The notes under the pieces: generated by a model
Database searches by the model: none
What the model saw: the letters and a program-made list of their open reading frames with translations, nothing else
Told to the model about the DNA's origin: nothing
Program-made: the position numbers and the translations under genes
Shown here: positions 26,601 to 39,200 of the stretch, piece by piece
How the letters are laid out: each line of letters begins with the position of its first letter
Numbering within the stretch: position 1 is the first letter of the stretch
Source: Candidula unifasciata
Taxonomy: Eukaryota; Mollusca; Gastropoda; Stylommatophora; Geomitridae
DNA: 64,000 nucleotides
Reading direction: 5' to 3'
NCBI GenBank assembly: GCA_905116865.2
Contig: CAJHNH020001112.1
Coordinates: 684,671-748,670, forward strand

Positions 26601-29600
26601 AAGAAAACAGAATAAATCAAACCACCAGACTTTTGAATACAATACATTACACCAGACATATACCTAATGACTTATGTAATTCTATGTTTATTACAATCAC
26701 AAAGAAATCAGAGGCCTTATAATGAGATCAGTATAAAAAATTAAGCATGATGAGTAACATAACAATGATTTTGCAAAGAATCATCATGCAAAGAGTTAAG
26801 AAGAAAATGTAACCAGAAAAAGGTGAAGAGCAATGTAGGTTCACAGAAGGCAAGAAGTACCACAAATGCTGTGTATCTGGTGAGAACAATAAGAGAACAT
26901 TCAACAGAAGTAAAGACAGATCTGAACCTCTGCTTTATTGATCACACAAAGGTTTTTTGATAGAGTCAGACATGCTAACATGATAAAAATGCTTTCAAAT
27001 TTACAAGTTGATGGAAAAGACCTTAGACTGATTAAGAACATATACTGGAAACAACATGACGCAATACAAGAATCCATAATGAAGTAGGTCTGTAGGAACC
27101 AATCAAGAGAGGTGTGCGACACGGATGTGTAATGTCTCGAGATCTTTTTCGCTCATATAGTGAAAATTGTTTGTGATATTCGAAAGACATAAAGATAATC
27201 AACATGGGAGGTAAAGGTAAAGGTAAATTCGGGAATAAAAGATCAACAATATAAGACATGCAATGATCCAGTGTTAATGGCAGACAATGAAGAAGATCTG
27301 AAGTGTTTAGTGGATGCAGTAATAGTTCAAAAAGAGACAGTAGCCTTAGAGTTGAACTGTAAGAAAATGTAAATTATGGTCATCATTAAAAGAAAGAAAT
27401 ACTATAGTGTGAAATACATGTAAATGGACAAAACTCCTGAGCATGTCAGTAGAATAGATACAACTATCTTGGAACAGTCATAACATGTGACACACAATGC
27501 CTTGCAGAAACTATAGCAAGAACTGCCATGGCAAAAGTGGCCTTTAGCCATGGCAAAAGATTCTCACCAACAAGATGGCAATTGCAGTGAAGACAAGATC
27601 TGGTGTTTTATATGTATGTGAGACATGGACAATAAGCAGACAAACTGAAATACATTTACTCAAGGCAGAGATGTGGCTTTTGAGAAGAATACAAAGAATA
27701 TCATAGAGAGATAGAAAAACAAATGAAGCAATCCTCACCAAGACACATGAAAGTTGTTAACTTATCAGAACCATTAGACATGGACTGTCAGCAAACAAAT
27801 ATAATTACAAGTCACATTGTTACCTTTCACGGTCAGCAGAAAAAGGTCTAGGTGATGGTGAGCTAGAGTAACTTCCCCTGTCTTGGCTAGAAGATGGGGT
27901 GAATGTTCGGATGACTTCTCCTGTACAACCACATGCACATGCCAAACATGCCAGAGATGTTGTAGTTGCACTAAGCACAGCTTCAGCAATTCTGTCTTTG
28001 AAGTGGTCTGCAAAAATAGGAATAATAAATCGCTAATGCTCTCTCAATCCTTTTTACTTTCATTTGCCAAAGTCGAGAGGGTGCCTAGTTGGCCATGTTC
28101 TTGGGACTCTTGTTTCCGTAGCAAAGCAAACACGCCGTCTGGAGGTGACAGGTTTGATTCCCGGAATGTTAACTATAGCTTTTAATTTTTATGTTGTCTA
28201 GTGTGTCCTTCTACCTTTCTACTTCCTTCTATGAGTGCTGATCATTACTTTGTCTGTTTATTATAGATATAATATTTATAACGGCCTTAAGGGTTCACCC
28301 TCTGTTTACTAAAGTCGAGAGCATTAACTTCATTGCACTAAGTTTTGTCCCACATGGCTCGGTCTCTCTCTGCAAAATGGCTAGCCACTGCTGAGAGCAT
28401 TACACAAAGCATGAGCTCTGTAGTTCTGGTGACTATCCCCAGGGATATAAAAAACAGCACTTGTAAACTGGACAATGCATCCATAAAACAAACCCATGAC
28501 CATGAGAGCCTAAGGCAAATGGCCCAAACAAATAAAGTATGTGCTCTGGACATCTTCTGAGTTATGAAACAAGAAAAAGGCCAAGTAAGTGATGAACAGA
28601 CAACATCATGAACAAAGGTGCTGCAGTCTGGGAAAACAGGTACTTTTACCCCTCCCCCCCCACCTTCCTTTCCGAACCCCTCATTAATTTTGAGAGAGGC
28701 CTCCCCATCTACCAAAAATGTAGAAACTGCACTACAAAGTGCTATCGGAAGCAAAAACAACCCTGAAGCGTAACATTCTGCCATGCATCTGCCATTTTAG
28801 GCCGGAAGTCATATAAACATTGAAGGAAAACATCTCATAACACCTCTAGAACATAGGACAGCAGTGAGAACCAATAGGAAATCACGCAGCTAAACGTGAT
28901 GGTGACAATTTTGAGTTGAACTGAAAGTTTTAAGGAATGCAAAGCACCCCTGTAATTCCTTTGTGGCAACGCCACTTATTTTAAAACACAGATTCAAAAC
29001 AAGATGTAGCACTAGTACACAAGGTGACTTCTTGACCTCTTTAACTATTAAAAATAATCTCACCAAACAACTCTGACACTGCTGCCTCTCCAGCAGTTTC
29101 TTGTCCGTCTTCCCCATGCTCATCATTTAGCATCAGCATCTTTTCCTTCATATGCTGCTTGTAATTTGTCTGCAAAACAAGAAATTGGGAACTATACTGA
29201 CATGAAGCTGCAATGGGATTCATCAAGTACGGCAGTTGAGAAAAGTAGCATAAACACAAAAGGGAAAAGTAGCTTTCATTCTCTTGAGCCAGCCACCATC
29301 TACAATTAACAACTAGAAATTTTAGTGTGCGTTCTTGTGTGGGATCTGCGACCACATTGGGTGGTGGGGGAATAGACCCACTTCTCCCTAACACGCATGA
29401 TGTATAAGGCAACTGATTAAGGCTGTTTCCTTTGAAGTTGGAGTGCATCTGCCTGAGAGGGAAGCAAACAGCAGTCTGCATAAATACACCAGATCTGTAC
29501 AATGGATGTGCATCTAGAACTCAGTATTTTATCATTTTCAACATGAGTCCTGACATCACTGCCATTTGGTCTGCAGATCAGCAAAAGCGGTCATGTTTCG

Positions 29601-31855
29601 CCATCTCACACAATCACCAGAATCTTAGATCAGGCCAGTGCTCTTCCGTCACACACAGATAGTCAGGTTGCAACTGGTACTGTTAGCATATGTCAACTCT
29701 TTGTTGGTTGCTGAACAAGGGGACAGAGCACCTGCTAGAATGTCCTGAATGCAGTGATGTCAATTTTTGATTGATTGATTCATTAAATCATTCATGTACT
29801 CCACTGATCCATATAGTTCTTTGTGCCTGTCTGGCAGGGTTCAACAGATATAACACACATACATCATTCTCATTGTCTCACACTGGCCTTAAACGAAGGA
29901 GTTGTGTGTTAGCAGTTTTCAAACATGGGTGTAACACCTCTCTAGACTATCTGCATATTTTAGCATCTCTGACTTCAGCATGCAATTCTGTTAGGATAAT
30001 CTTCCTAAGTTCATCATCAGCCATGACCTATCCATTCAACAATTGATGCTTATAATCAACAGTTCCTTCTCCAAGATGGGGTGCAGTCCCCGGCTAATGT
30101 GCTAAATCTACTCAGCACATATCTGATTTAAGACAGAAAGAAGTTTACAATGGTGGGGTATCTACCCCATGCTTCAACCCCAACCTGAAGAATCAGGGTA
30201 TCCCTCTTGTTATGTACCCTTTAACCTGTCTGGCTCAAAGTCGTTAAGACGTTGAAGCTTCTCTACCTCTGAAAGGTGGAGACCAAACACCAAGTGATGA
30301 AAAAAGAGCATCCTACATACCTTGGAGTCACACTTGACCGGCAGCTCAGCCTCAAGAACCATATTGAAAACATCAGGAATAAGGCATTGAGGCGGTTACA
30401 GTTATTAAAGAGACTTGCAGGTACATCATGGGGATCAGACAAGGAAACTCTGAGGGGCTTATATCTAGGATATGTTCGCTCTGTGATAGAGTACAACAAC
30501 TCACTGCTTACAACTTGCTCCAAAACTAACCTAGAGACTCTTGACAGAGTACAAAATAATGCCCTCCGATTAATCTGCGGAGCTATGCAGTCTACACCAA
30601 CTGCTGCATGTGAAATCCATACAAATGTGGAACCACTCGGGTTGCGGAGAGAAAAAGCCACTTTAGAAATTTATGAAAGATGCGTTAGGAAAAATCGTAA
30701 CCATCCTAACAGACATCTTGTAGAAAACTGGGAATACAAACAAAGAATAAAGCACAAATCGGTTTTACACTGTGTTAATGAAATTCAGGACAGATACCAC
30801 CTCCCAGAAAGACGTCAAGGAATTCAGAATGTTGCAAGAAACCTACCACCACATGCTCGCTTTAAAGCTCCAGAAGTCCGAACTAAATTGGTAGGCGAGG
30901 AAACCAAACAGTCCAACCCAATCGCTCTTATGAACTCATCACTAAAGACCGTTGATTCTTACCCCCAAGAATGGATACATGTCTATACTGATGGATCAGC
31001 ATTTAAAGCTACCATTAAAGCAGGTTACGGAATCTACATAGGTTATCCCGATGGATCTGTTGAAGAGATTTTTGATGCATGCGGGGAATTCTGTACAAAC
31101 TATGAAGCTGAAATAATTGCACTGGAAACAGCAGTATACCACCTAAAGACTGTAATGGATGTTTACCCTTCAAAGGTAAAAAAATATTGTCATCTTCACA
31201 GATTCAATGTCTGCCCTTCAAGCTCTGGAGGGCAGTGAACGCTGCAGAACTGATATAGCCAAGATAATCCTGGATGCTGATCAGCTTATTACCTCATACA
31301 ACATCAGAATAGTGATGCAGTGGATTCCAGGTCACTCCGGCACACCAGGTAATGACAGAGCTGACAGATTGGCAAAGAAAGGAGCAACACAAGAACAACC
31401 ACCTACAGCGACAACCCTCCAGACAGCAAAAACACTGATAAGAGCTAGAAACAAAGAGACTTGGTTGAACAGATGGGCCATGGGAGACACTGGAAGAGAG
31501 GTTTATAGACATATGTCTGGCCCTGATCCTAATGACAGCATTAACCATCTAACAAGAAGGGACCAGGCCACCATCTCCAGACTTAGAACGCAACATACTC
31601 CACTCAATGGACACCTAAACAGAATACAGCCACAACACTCCCCAGAGTGCCAGCTATGTAACTACCCCTACAAAACTGTTGAACACCATCTCTTTGAGTG
31701 CCCAGAACTCAGTGAGACAAGAAGAACGCTACTCCCTCCGAGACCAGACAAGTGGAACACCTTGTACGGAGGAAAAGAACAGCTTGTGAAAACATGCAAA
31801 TTCCACTACATGGCATTGGGCCAAAGGGCGAAAGCTCATGCGCCGCTGGATCGAT

Positions 31856-31887
<32 letters not shown>

Positions 31888-33117
31888 AGATGGAGACACG
31901 TTCGGAGGATATATTAAACATTTACACACTTACATTTTTGGTTGCTGTCAGAATTTCTACAACTTTCTGAAGTCCTCCAAAAGCAGCGAAAACAAAACTT
32001 CTCAAAATGGAAGATCTTTCTTTGATGCTTTTCATTATTTCAGTGTGAAATTCACCCACAGACTGCATGCGATGAGGCAACAATAAATGTAAATATTAGC
32101 AGTGCAAGGGATTATTTAAAAAATAAAATTTTAAATGTACAATTTTTACAGTAACTATCTAAAGATAATTCTTTAGATAGTTACTGTAAAAATTAAACAT
32201 AAAGATTTTTTATATACAGGACAAATTCAAAGAAAGTCAAAAAATCATTGAAATGTCTTGACATTAGCATTAGTGTAGTTGGTTTCTTGGCGTCACAACA
32301 GTGAGTCTGACTTGTCAGCGCTCCAGCCATCACCAACTTCCCTAGGGTGAATATTTTTGGATGTACAAAATACAGCCCTCATCGCTGTCACATCTTTTGG
32401 GCTTGGGGAATAGAAAAGTATTCAGCACAAGGGAAAAGTTCATTGGGTAGCTTTCTTAATACAGTAGTAACATTAGCTGCAGAGTGTGTAGCAGCAAAAG
32501 GGTTTAAACAATAAAAATCAGCACTCTGAGCACATACAAGAAAAAGACAATATCAAATAGATCCTATGAATGATGATGACAAAAAACAAAAACAATACCT
32601 GAATGTTAACAGATTATGATTATTTATTTTTTTTTTTTTTAAATACTTTAACCCTTTACATTAATTAGGCAAGATATACAATTAATGAACATAAAAAATT
32701 GTACTATGGGAAATACTAATTTAATAACTAAATGGTAAAAACTGAATTCAATAACTAGTGATCTCAACCATAGTTAATGCCCTTGTATTTCAAACTGGTA
32801 GCATCTTTCCCTTTCAATATTTGAATATTTTAAAGTTACAGATTGCTTCATGTATTTTAAGTCACAGCTGATGCAAAAAGTCTTTAGTTCGACACTAATT
32901 ATAATGTATTATACAAAATGTTTCATAATGAATACAAAAAGTAACTTTCATTAAATTAAAAATACTTTATGTGGCACCAAATTCAGCACTGAGCAATCAT
33001 ATTTAACATCAGGAATCAGTTCTAATCCCGTATAAGATAAAATTAATAATAAATTTATGTTTCTTGGTCTCTCTCTCCTCTCTCTCTCTCTCTCTCCCTC
33101 TCCCTCTCTCTCTCCCT

Positions 33118-33215
<98 letters not shown>

Positions 33216-36200
33216 ACTGCTATCAGTTATCACATTTCTGAGAATGAAATCTAAACATATAAACATATTACACAGCATTGAGAACATCAATAAATATTTT
33301 AAAACAGTATACCCATGTGTGAGAGAATGCCATCTCTGTGTCAAAAAGGCAAAATCCACTAATTTTGGTTATCACTGCATCAACACTCTCATCCATCATA
33401 TGATTCATGGTGTCAATCAAGTTTCCCAATGTCTCTGTCGCTGAGTGAATCTGGTGTAAGAATACATCTGGGGAAACAAATGAAAAATTATAATTATAAT
33501 TTTTAGCATAGGTCTTCTTCCTATAGTCATGTCTTTAACCACAGCATTCTATCTCCTGTACCTAAAATCAATTTTGACACAGATTATCTTTCATGTCATG
33601 ATGTCAAACTATCCAGCATCTTCTCTCTTGGTTTCCCTCTTCCTCTTTTCCCCTCCAACTTTGCCACCGTCACGTACTCCAGATTTATCTTTTTCATGAC
33701 ATGACCAAAAGAATGTAAACTGTCTCTTTCTGATGTGGGCAGTCATTTCTTTTCAAGAGTTTCAATCAAGACATCTTTATTACTCTTATCTATCCCCATT
33801 ATCATTTGCCTATAAAACCACATCTCCGCTATTTCCATGGGAGCGTTCGATCTCACTACCCAGAAACCAGGAGAAATTACTAGAAATCCAGTGAAAAAAC
33901 TTTCAGCCTTCATCAGGGCCTGAACCCGAGACCTCTAGCCCACGAGGTGGACACCATACCTCAAGACCATGCCGCCTCCCCCCCCCCCCCATTTGGTGCA
34001 ATCTCCATGTGTGCACTGTGTAGAAAATCTCAATGTACGCACAGTATGAAGAATCTCCCTGTGCAGAGAATATTTTCACATTATTTATGAGATGCTACTG
34101 AGAAACTCATAAAGTTACCCACTTGTAAAACATTAACTGGCTCTAAACTCTAGCTGAACGTTCTGGTTCTTCGTCCAATTCTGGACTTTGGTCTTGTTCT
34201 GGAAATTGAATTGTGCATGTACAATAACTTTAAAGATCTGCCTTATTTATATGCAGACTGCTGGTTCCTCGCCTCCAAAGAAGATGCATTTTGACTTTGA
34301 AAGAAAAACCCCTAAATAGTCACCTCCAAAGACATGCCTGTTAGTGGCAGTATGTATTTTTCCCCGACCCCAAAATGGGGCCCTAGAACCCACACAGGGA
34401 ATGCGTCCAATGAAAAAAGGATCCTTTACAAACCATACCAAGCCAAAGCAGTAACTTTTAAAATAAAGATCACTGAGCATGTGGACAGACATACACTAGG
34501 GGGACCCAAGGTGTGGCCAGTTACCATTTCAATGGAGACCAAACTTTAAAGATCAGTGGAGGATATGTGAGGCACCAGTCTTCATAGAGACCTATGGCAT
34601 TCTCTTTAAAACAACACAACAACAACAAAAATTGACAGGGATAACAAAAAGAAGAAATTAAGAGGTAATGAAGAAGATGAAGCTTTACCAATATTCATGC
34701 TGCTCCATGTAAGAGTGCTCAGTCCAGGCTGGAACTGTTGGTGGACATGGTCAATGTGGGGATTAAACATCTTCAGAAGTGGCCCTGGGATACTCTTGCA
34801 TACTTTCCTGGCAATAAACAAACCACGAATGCATGTTACGTGTCTGGCTGGTCAAGTTCTTTGACTTTTCAAACTCATAAATATGTTATTTAACTCTTTC
34901 AGTACCAGCTTGCAGTTAAATTAGTTCAAAATCAATACATGGTGCATGTTTTGGTACCCGAAGATTGAACTCAATCTATCCTGAAAAGTCGTTTCTTTAA
35001 GCAAAAATGTTTAGCTTCAAATCAGTTCAAATTATATCACAGTGAGAAAGAAGTCATCAAATCAATAATTGAGACAGAGTGGGTTGTTCTAATGACTGGA
35101 TGGACACCATTATTTTAATAAAACAGAATATAAAGTGAACAGAAAACAAAAGTTACTTGGGGATTTTTCTGGTAATTGGCGAATAATAATAAGTTTAAAA
35201 AAAAAAAAAAAAATTTAAGGACCTTTATCATGCTGCTGATGTGATGGGAATATAGTGTTATTGTGTCAGGCCCATATTTTTATAAAGTATTTGGCACTTG
35301 AAAGGGGTCAGCTGTCTTTATTTCCAGAATATATTCTTTCTGTTTCTGTTTCTTCTTCTTTTTTTCCCCCCTTTTTCTTCTTCTTCTGCATTCATACAAG
35401 GATGTAACTGTTTTGTGCCAGTTTACTGCACGGCTGTAATATTTTTCCTTTTGGCCAACAATACTTCCATATTCATCAGGCAATTGTTGCCTGGGTCAGC
35501 TTCCCAAAAAATGCAGATTCAAACCCAAGATCTGTGGGCTAGAGGGCCGACATTGAGCCGCTGAGCTACTATGGCTCCTGAGTCAAAATATTAGAAAGTA
35601 TTTTAAATTGTATCATGGTCTCAGCTACAATTAACAGCACCTTTCTAGTGCAAGATAATAGGTTTTGCACAAGTGTGGGGTAAATGCAGTTCAGCTGACA
35701 GAGTATCTAGTAGACAAATTAGATAACTGAGGATATGGATGAGAAAGATAACAAGAACCCACCACACTATCTTCCCAAGAGCTACTTTATTAGCAGCTTA
35801 TAAACCTCAGATGCTGGAATGATATTTTTAGGAATTTCCTACTGCTCTGTGTAATTGATAAACTCATTTATAAGTTGGTTAAATGTGGAAAACAAACTTA
35901 CACACTCCCTCTTGGGAAATACTATTTCCAGGGGGAGCCGCGTTAGCGCAGTCGATAGGAGGCTTGCTTTAAAATCCAGCTGTGACTCGCTCCAGCCATG
36001 GTCAGTGTTCGAAACCGGGCGGTTCCAGAGGTTCACCCAGCCTCTAGGAAATGGGTACCAGAGTTAACACACTGGGGTGAATGGAGGAGCGTCGCTGTAG
36101 CTACAGAGTTACGTGCGAACGGCGACACAGGTGGACAGTTTCTTATCAGCTGTCCGTACTGGTGGCAGAGCACTTATGGTTTATAACCCTGTGCAATGAT

Positions 36201-39200
36201 GCTTGTTCACATCTCCCAACTTTACCTTTACCATTTAGAGTGACTGAAACAGTATATTGATAGTTTTTTGTATTTTTTTTTCATACAATATAGTGTCTAT
36301 GTCACATATTTCTTTTAACTGTTGCATAAATATGAACAACTTTTAAGGCGTGCGTATATCCCCATTTATTTATAAATACAGTTATGATTCCATGCATTTC
36401 AAGTAATGGGAGTAACAGCAGCATACGTATAAATAACCATATGACAATGCTTCTATAACCAATACATTTCCCCAACTATTTCAAAACAAAAAAAGACAAC
36501 ACAACAATTTATATAAAAAAAAAAAAAAAAGCAACCGCAAATTTAAAAAAAAAAAGGACGTTGCTAACCAGCCCCAGCATTTTTTTTTTTAGCTGTTGTG
36601 ATTTTTCTATAAAAATTTATGTTCAGTAGTTTCCCCTGGTTCTGAACTGTTGACTCGGTACCACTGCAAAACCAATGCAAGACGGTCTGCTGTCAAAGTG
36701 CTTGCAGCTGTGATCGAACGTGGTACCCCAGCATTATTAAATGTGTTTGCAACAGCTAAGCCACAGACGACGACTGCAATAACAGAACAATAATTCTGAT
36801 CTAAAAAACTGTACAGGTACTTGCAACAAAATTAGTGCTTATGACAGATATACTTCTTATCTTATAACCATGTAGTCATGCCTAGCCACAACTTTCTGCC
36901 TCATGTAATTTCAATCAGTTCTGACACAGATGATCTTCCATGATATAATGTAAAATAGTCCAGCATTCTCTCTCTGAGTCTCCCTCTGCCTCTTTTTCCC
37001 TCCAACTGTCTTACCATCATGAAGTACTTTAGTTTTCTCCTTTTTGTGACATGATCAAAGAATGTAGAATGAGTGCAGAATTACAACTCACCTAAAATCC
37101 TTTAGAACAAGTTCTAAATGGCTCTTGTAGCTCTTATATTTCTGTTCCTGTTCTAACACAGCCAGTGCTGATTTGGGTATCTGGATACCAAGTCTAGTCA
37201 TCCACTTGACTTCCTGAATCAGCTCCAGAATTCTAGACACAGGAATATTACAGATAAAGTTTTAAAAAGTTTGTAGGCACCCTAAGATCTATGATCACAA
37301 AGGCAAAAGTAGTAAGACATAAAAGATACACTCATCAATAAAAAGAATTCAACTGCAGTGAAAACAAAGTGCCAAAGATGTACTCTGACTTAGAAAGAAG
37401 ATGCTGATCCTACCTCTAGGATGACTGTGGCCATTACTTCGTGGGACACGATGTTGCCTCATGTGTGGTGTTCTCTCTGTCTCTTTTTCACAGGTGTTGC
37501 CCCCGAAGAACCCAGTTTGGCAACCGCATATAGACAGGTCATGGGCATTTCCCATCATCCAAGGAAGCTTACATAAGTGCACAGCTGACACAAAATGCTC
37601 TGGTCCTGGGCTCACCCAAGGAACCGTCACATCTTGCACATGACTGCCTAACCTCACAACAGAATGTTGAGCTTGCCAGTCATCATGGGAAGGCAGGGAC
37701 AGATCATGGGCATTTCCCACCATCCAAGGAGGCTTACATAAGTGCAGAGCTGACACATAATGTTCTGGTCCTGGGCTCACCCAAGGAATTGTCACGTCCT
37801 GCATATGACTGCTTAACCTCACAACCGTTTGTTCAGCTTGTCACTCGCCATGGGTTATGCCCTAAAGAGATTGGAGGGAGCAGTCCATGTCCAGGACTTC
37901 AACGACCACACAGATGCATACATTCTTCTATATCACAGTAGACACCATTAATGTTATTTCTGCTGTGCGCTTAGTATGACAGTATGGGGAGTCATGCATC
38001 AGGCATGGCTTTAACTGTTTGGTCCCAACACTCGGGTAAGTGGGGCCAATGGCAATGGACATCTGAACCTTTCTGAAGTCAGCAGGATTGAGTCAGACAG
38101 TGAGACTTTGCTGGTGCACCACAGGATGTGAATTTGTCTGACATTTGAGCCTAACCAGCAGACTGACAGTGGCTGTCGTGGTGTACCTCAACCCAGTGAT
38201 GACGACGTTGAGGGTTTACAGAGGATGTACAAAGACAGGATTGTACTACAAGAAATCAACCACATTAGATGTTGCTTGTCTAAGCTGAGGGCAAATCTGT
38301 TGGTCTAGGTCTGAGTCTCAGCAATTCAGTTGTTCTTTCACTCCACAGACTTTTAACATTTAGTGATAAATTTGACAAGTGGACTTTATCAGGTTCCAAA
38401 TGAGTTTTGACAGATGTTTTAACCCACACACTGATGGCGGGCTGATGACAGCCAGACTGAACCTTACATCTCTGGGGTCCACCAGCTCCGAGACCCCTGC
38501 CAGCTCTGTTAATGCTCATTTGAGACATTATCCGTGGCGCACGACGGGGACAGGCAGCATGAGTCTTGCATGAGGTTCTGTAAAACCAGCACAGAGAAGG
38601 TTGGCACCCGAGGTGAGGTATGGAGTATCTCTTTATTCACGTAACAAGAAGCTTAACTTTCCCTCATGCCTGTGACCGAAAATCAACGCACATATGGGAC
38701 ATTATGTGGTAAAGTCCCAATCTCTTCTATGGTGCGACTCTCTTATTACTGTTCAAAACCACAAGAACAGTCTTTTCAAAATAAACTTCCTCTCATGGCA
38801 AGTGCACCCTAGTTCTCAAGGATTATGAAATTGTTAAATGCATTTACTAATCTCTAAGCCATGGAGTTACAAAAATATCAAAACTGGATTTGTGTATTTA
38901 AATAGAAAATAAAACAATACGTCTATACCTCAGGACAGAAAAGTTGAAAGTAAAAACAAAAGGACTCATGGCTATGTGGTGTTTCCTCCAATATTTGATG
39001 GGTGATGTATCATGCCAGCTGCATTTGCTTCCCATAACATTTCTTTTAAGGGTATTATCAGGAAGGAAATGAGAATTGGGGTGAGGGGATACAAAATAGG
39101 TTAGGATAGGCTGAGAGCTCAGCATCTAGGATCATGCATATTAGAACGGTCCAGAAATGCATGTTCTAATTATGGTAGATGAGTAGGTCTTGCTATTCAC

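Noticed and set aside
31838..32086. Poly-Asn ORF
   Set aside because: Reads through the CAA tail of a LINE and into antisense of dynein exon 17.
33009..33444. Leu/Ser-rich and Arg/Glu-rich ORFs
   Set aside because: They are translations of the TC microsatellite. The real coding part here is dynein exon 16 at 33313-33467.
35935..36015. Functional tRNA gene suggested by good A and B boxes
   Set aside because: The arms do not pair well and a SINE-type body follows directly; read as a SINE head.
37349..37822. 157-residue minus-strand ORF with repeated peptide
   Set aside because: The repeat comes from the 165-bp duplication. No domain, start context or splice signals support a gene.
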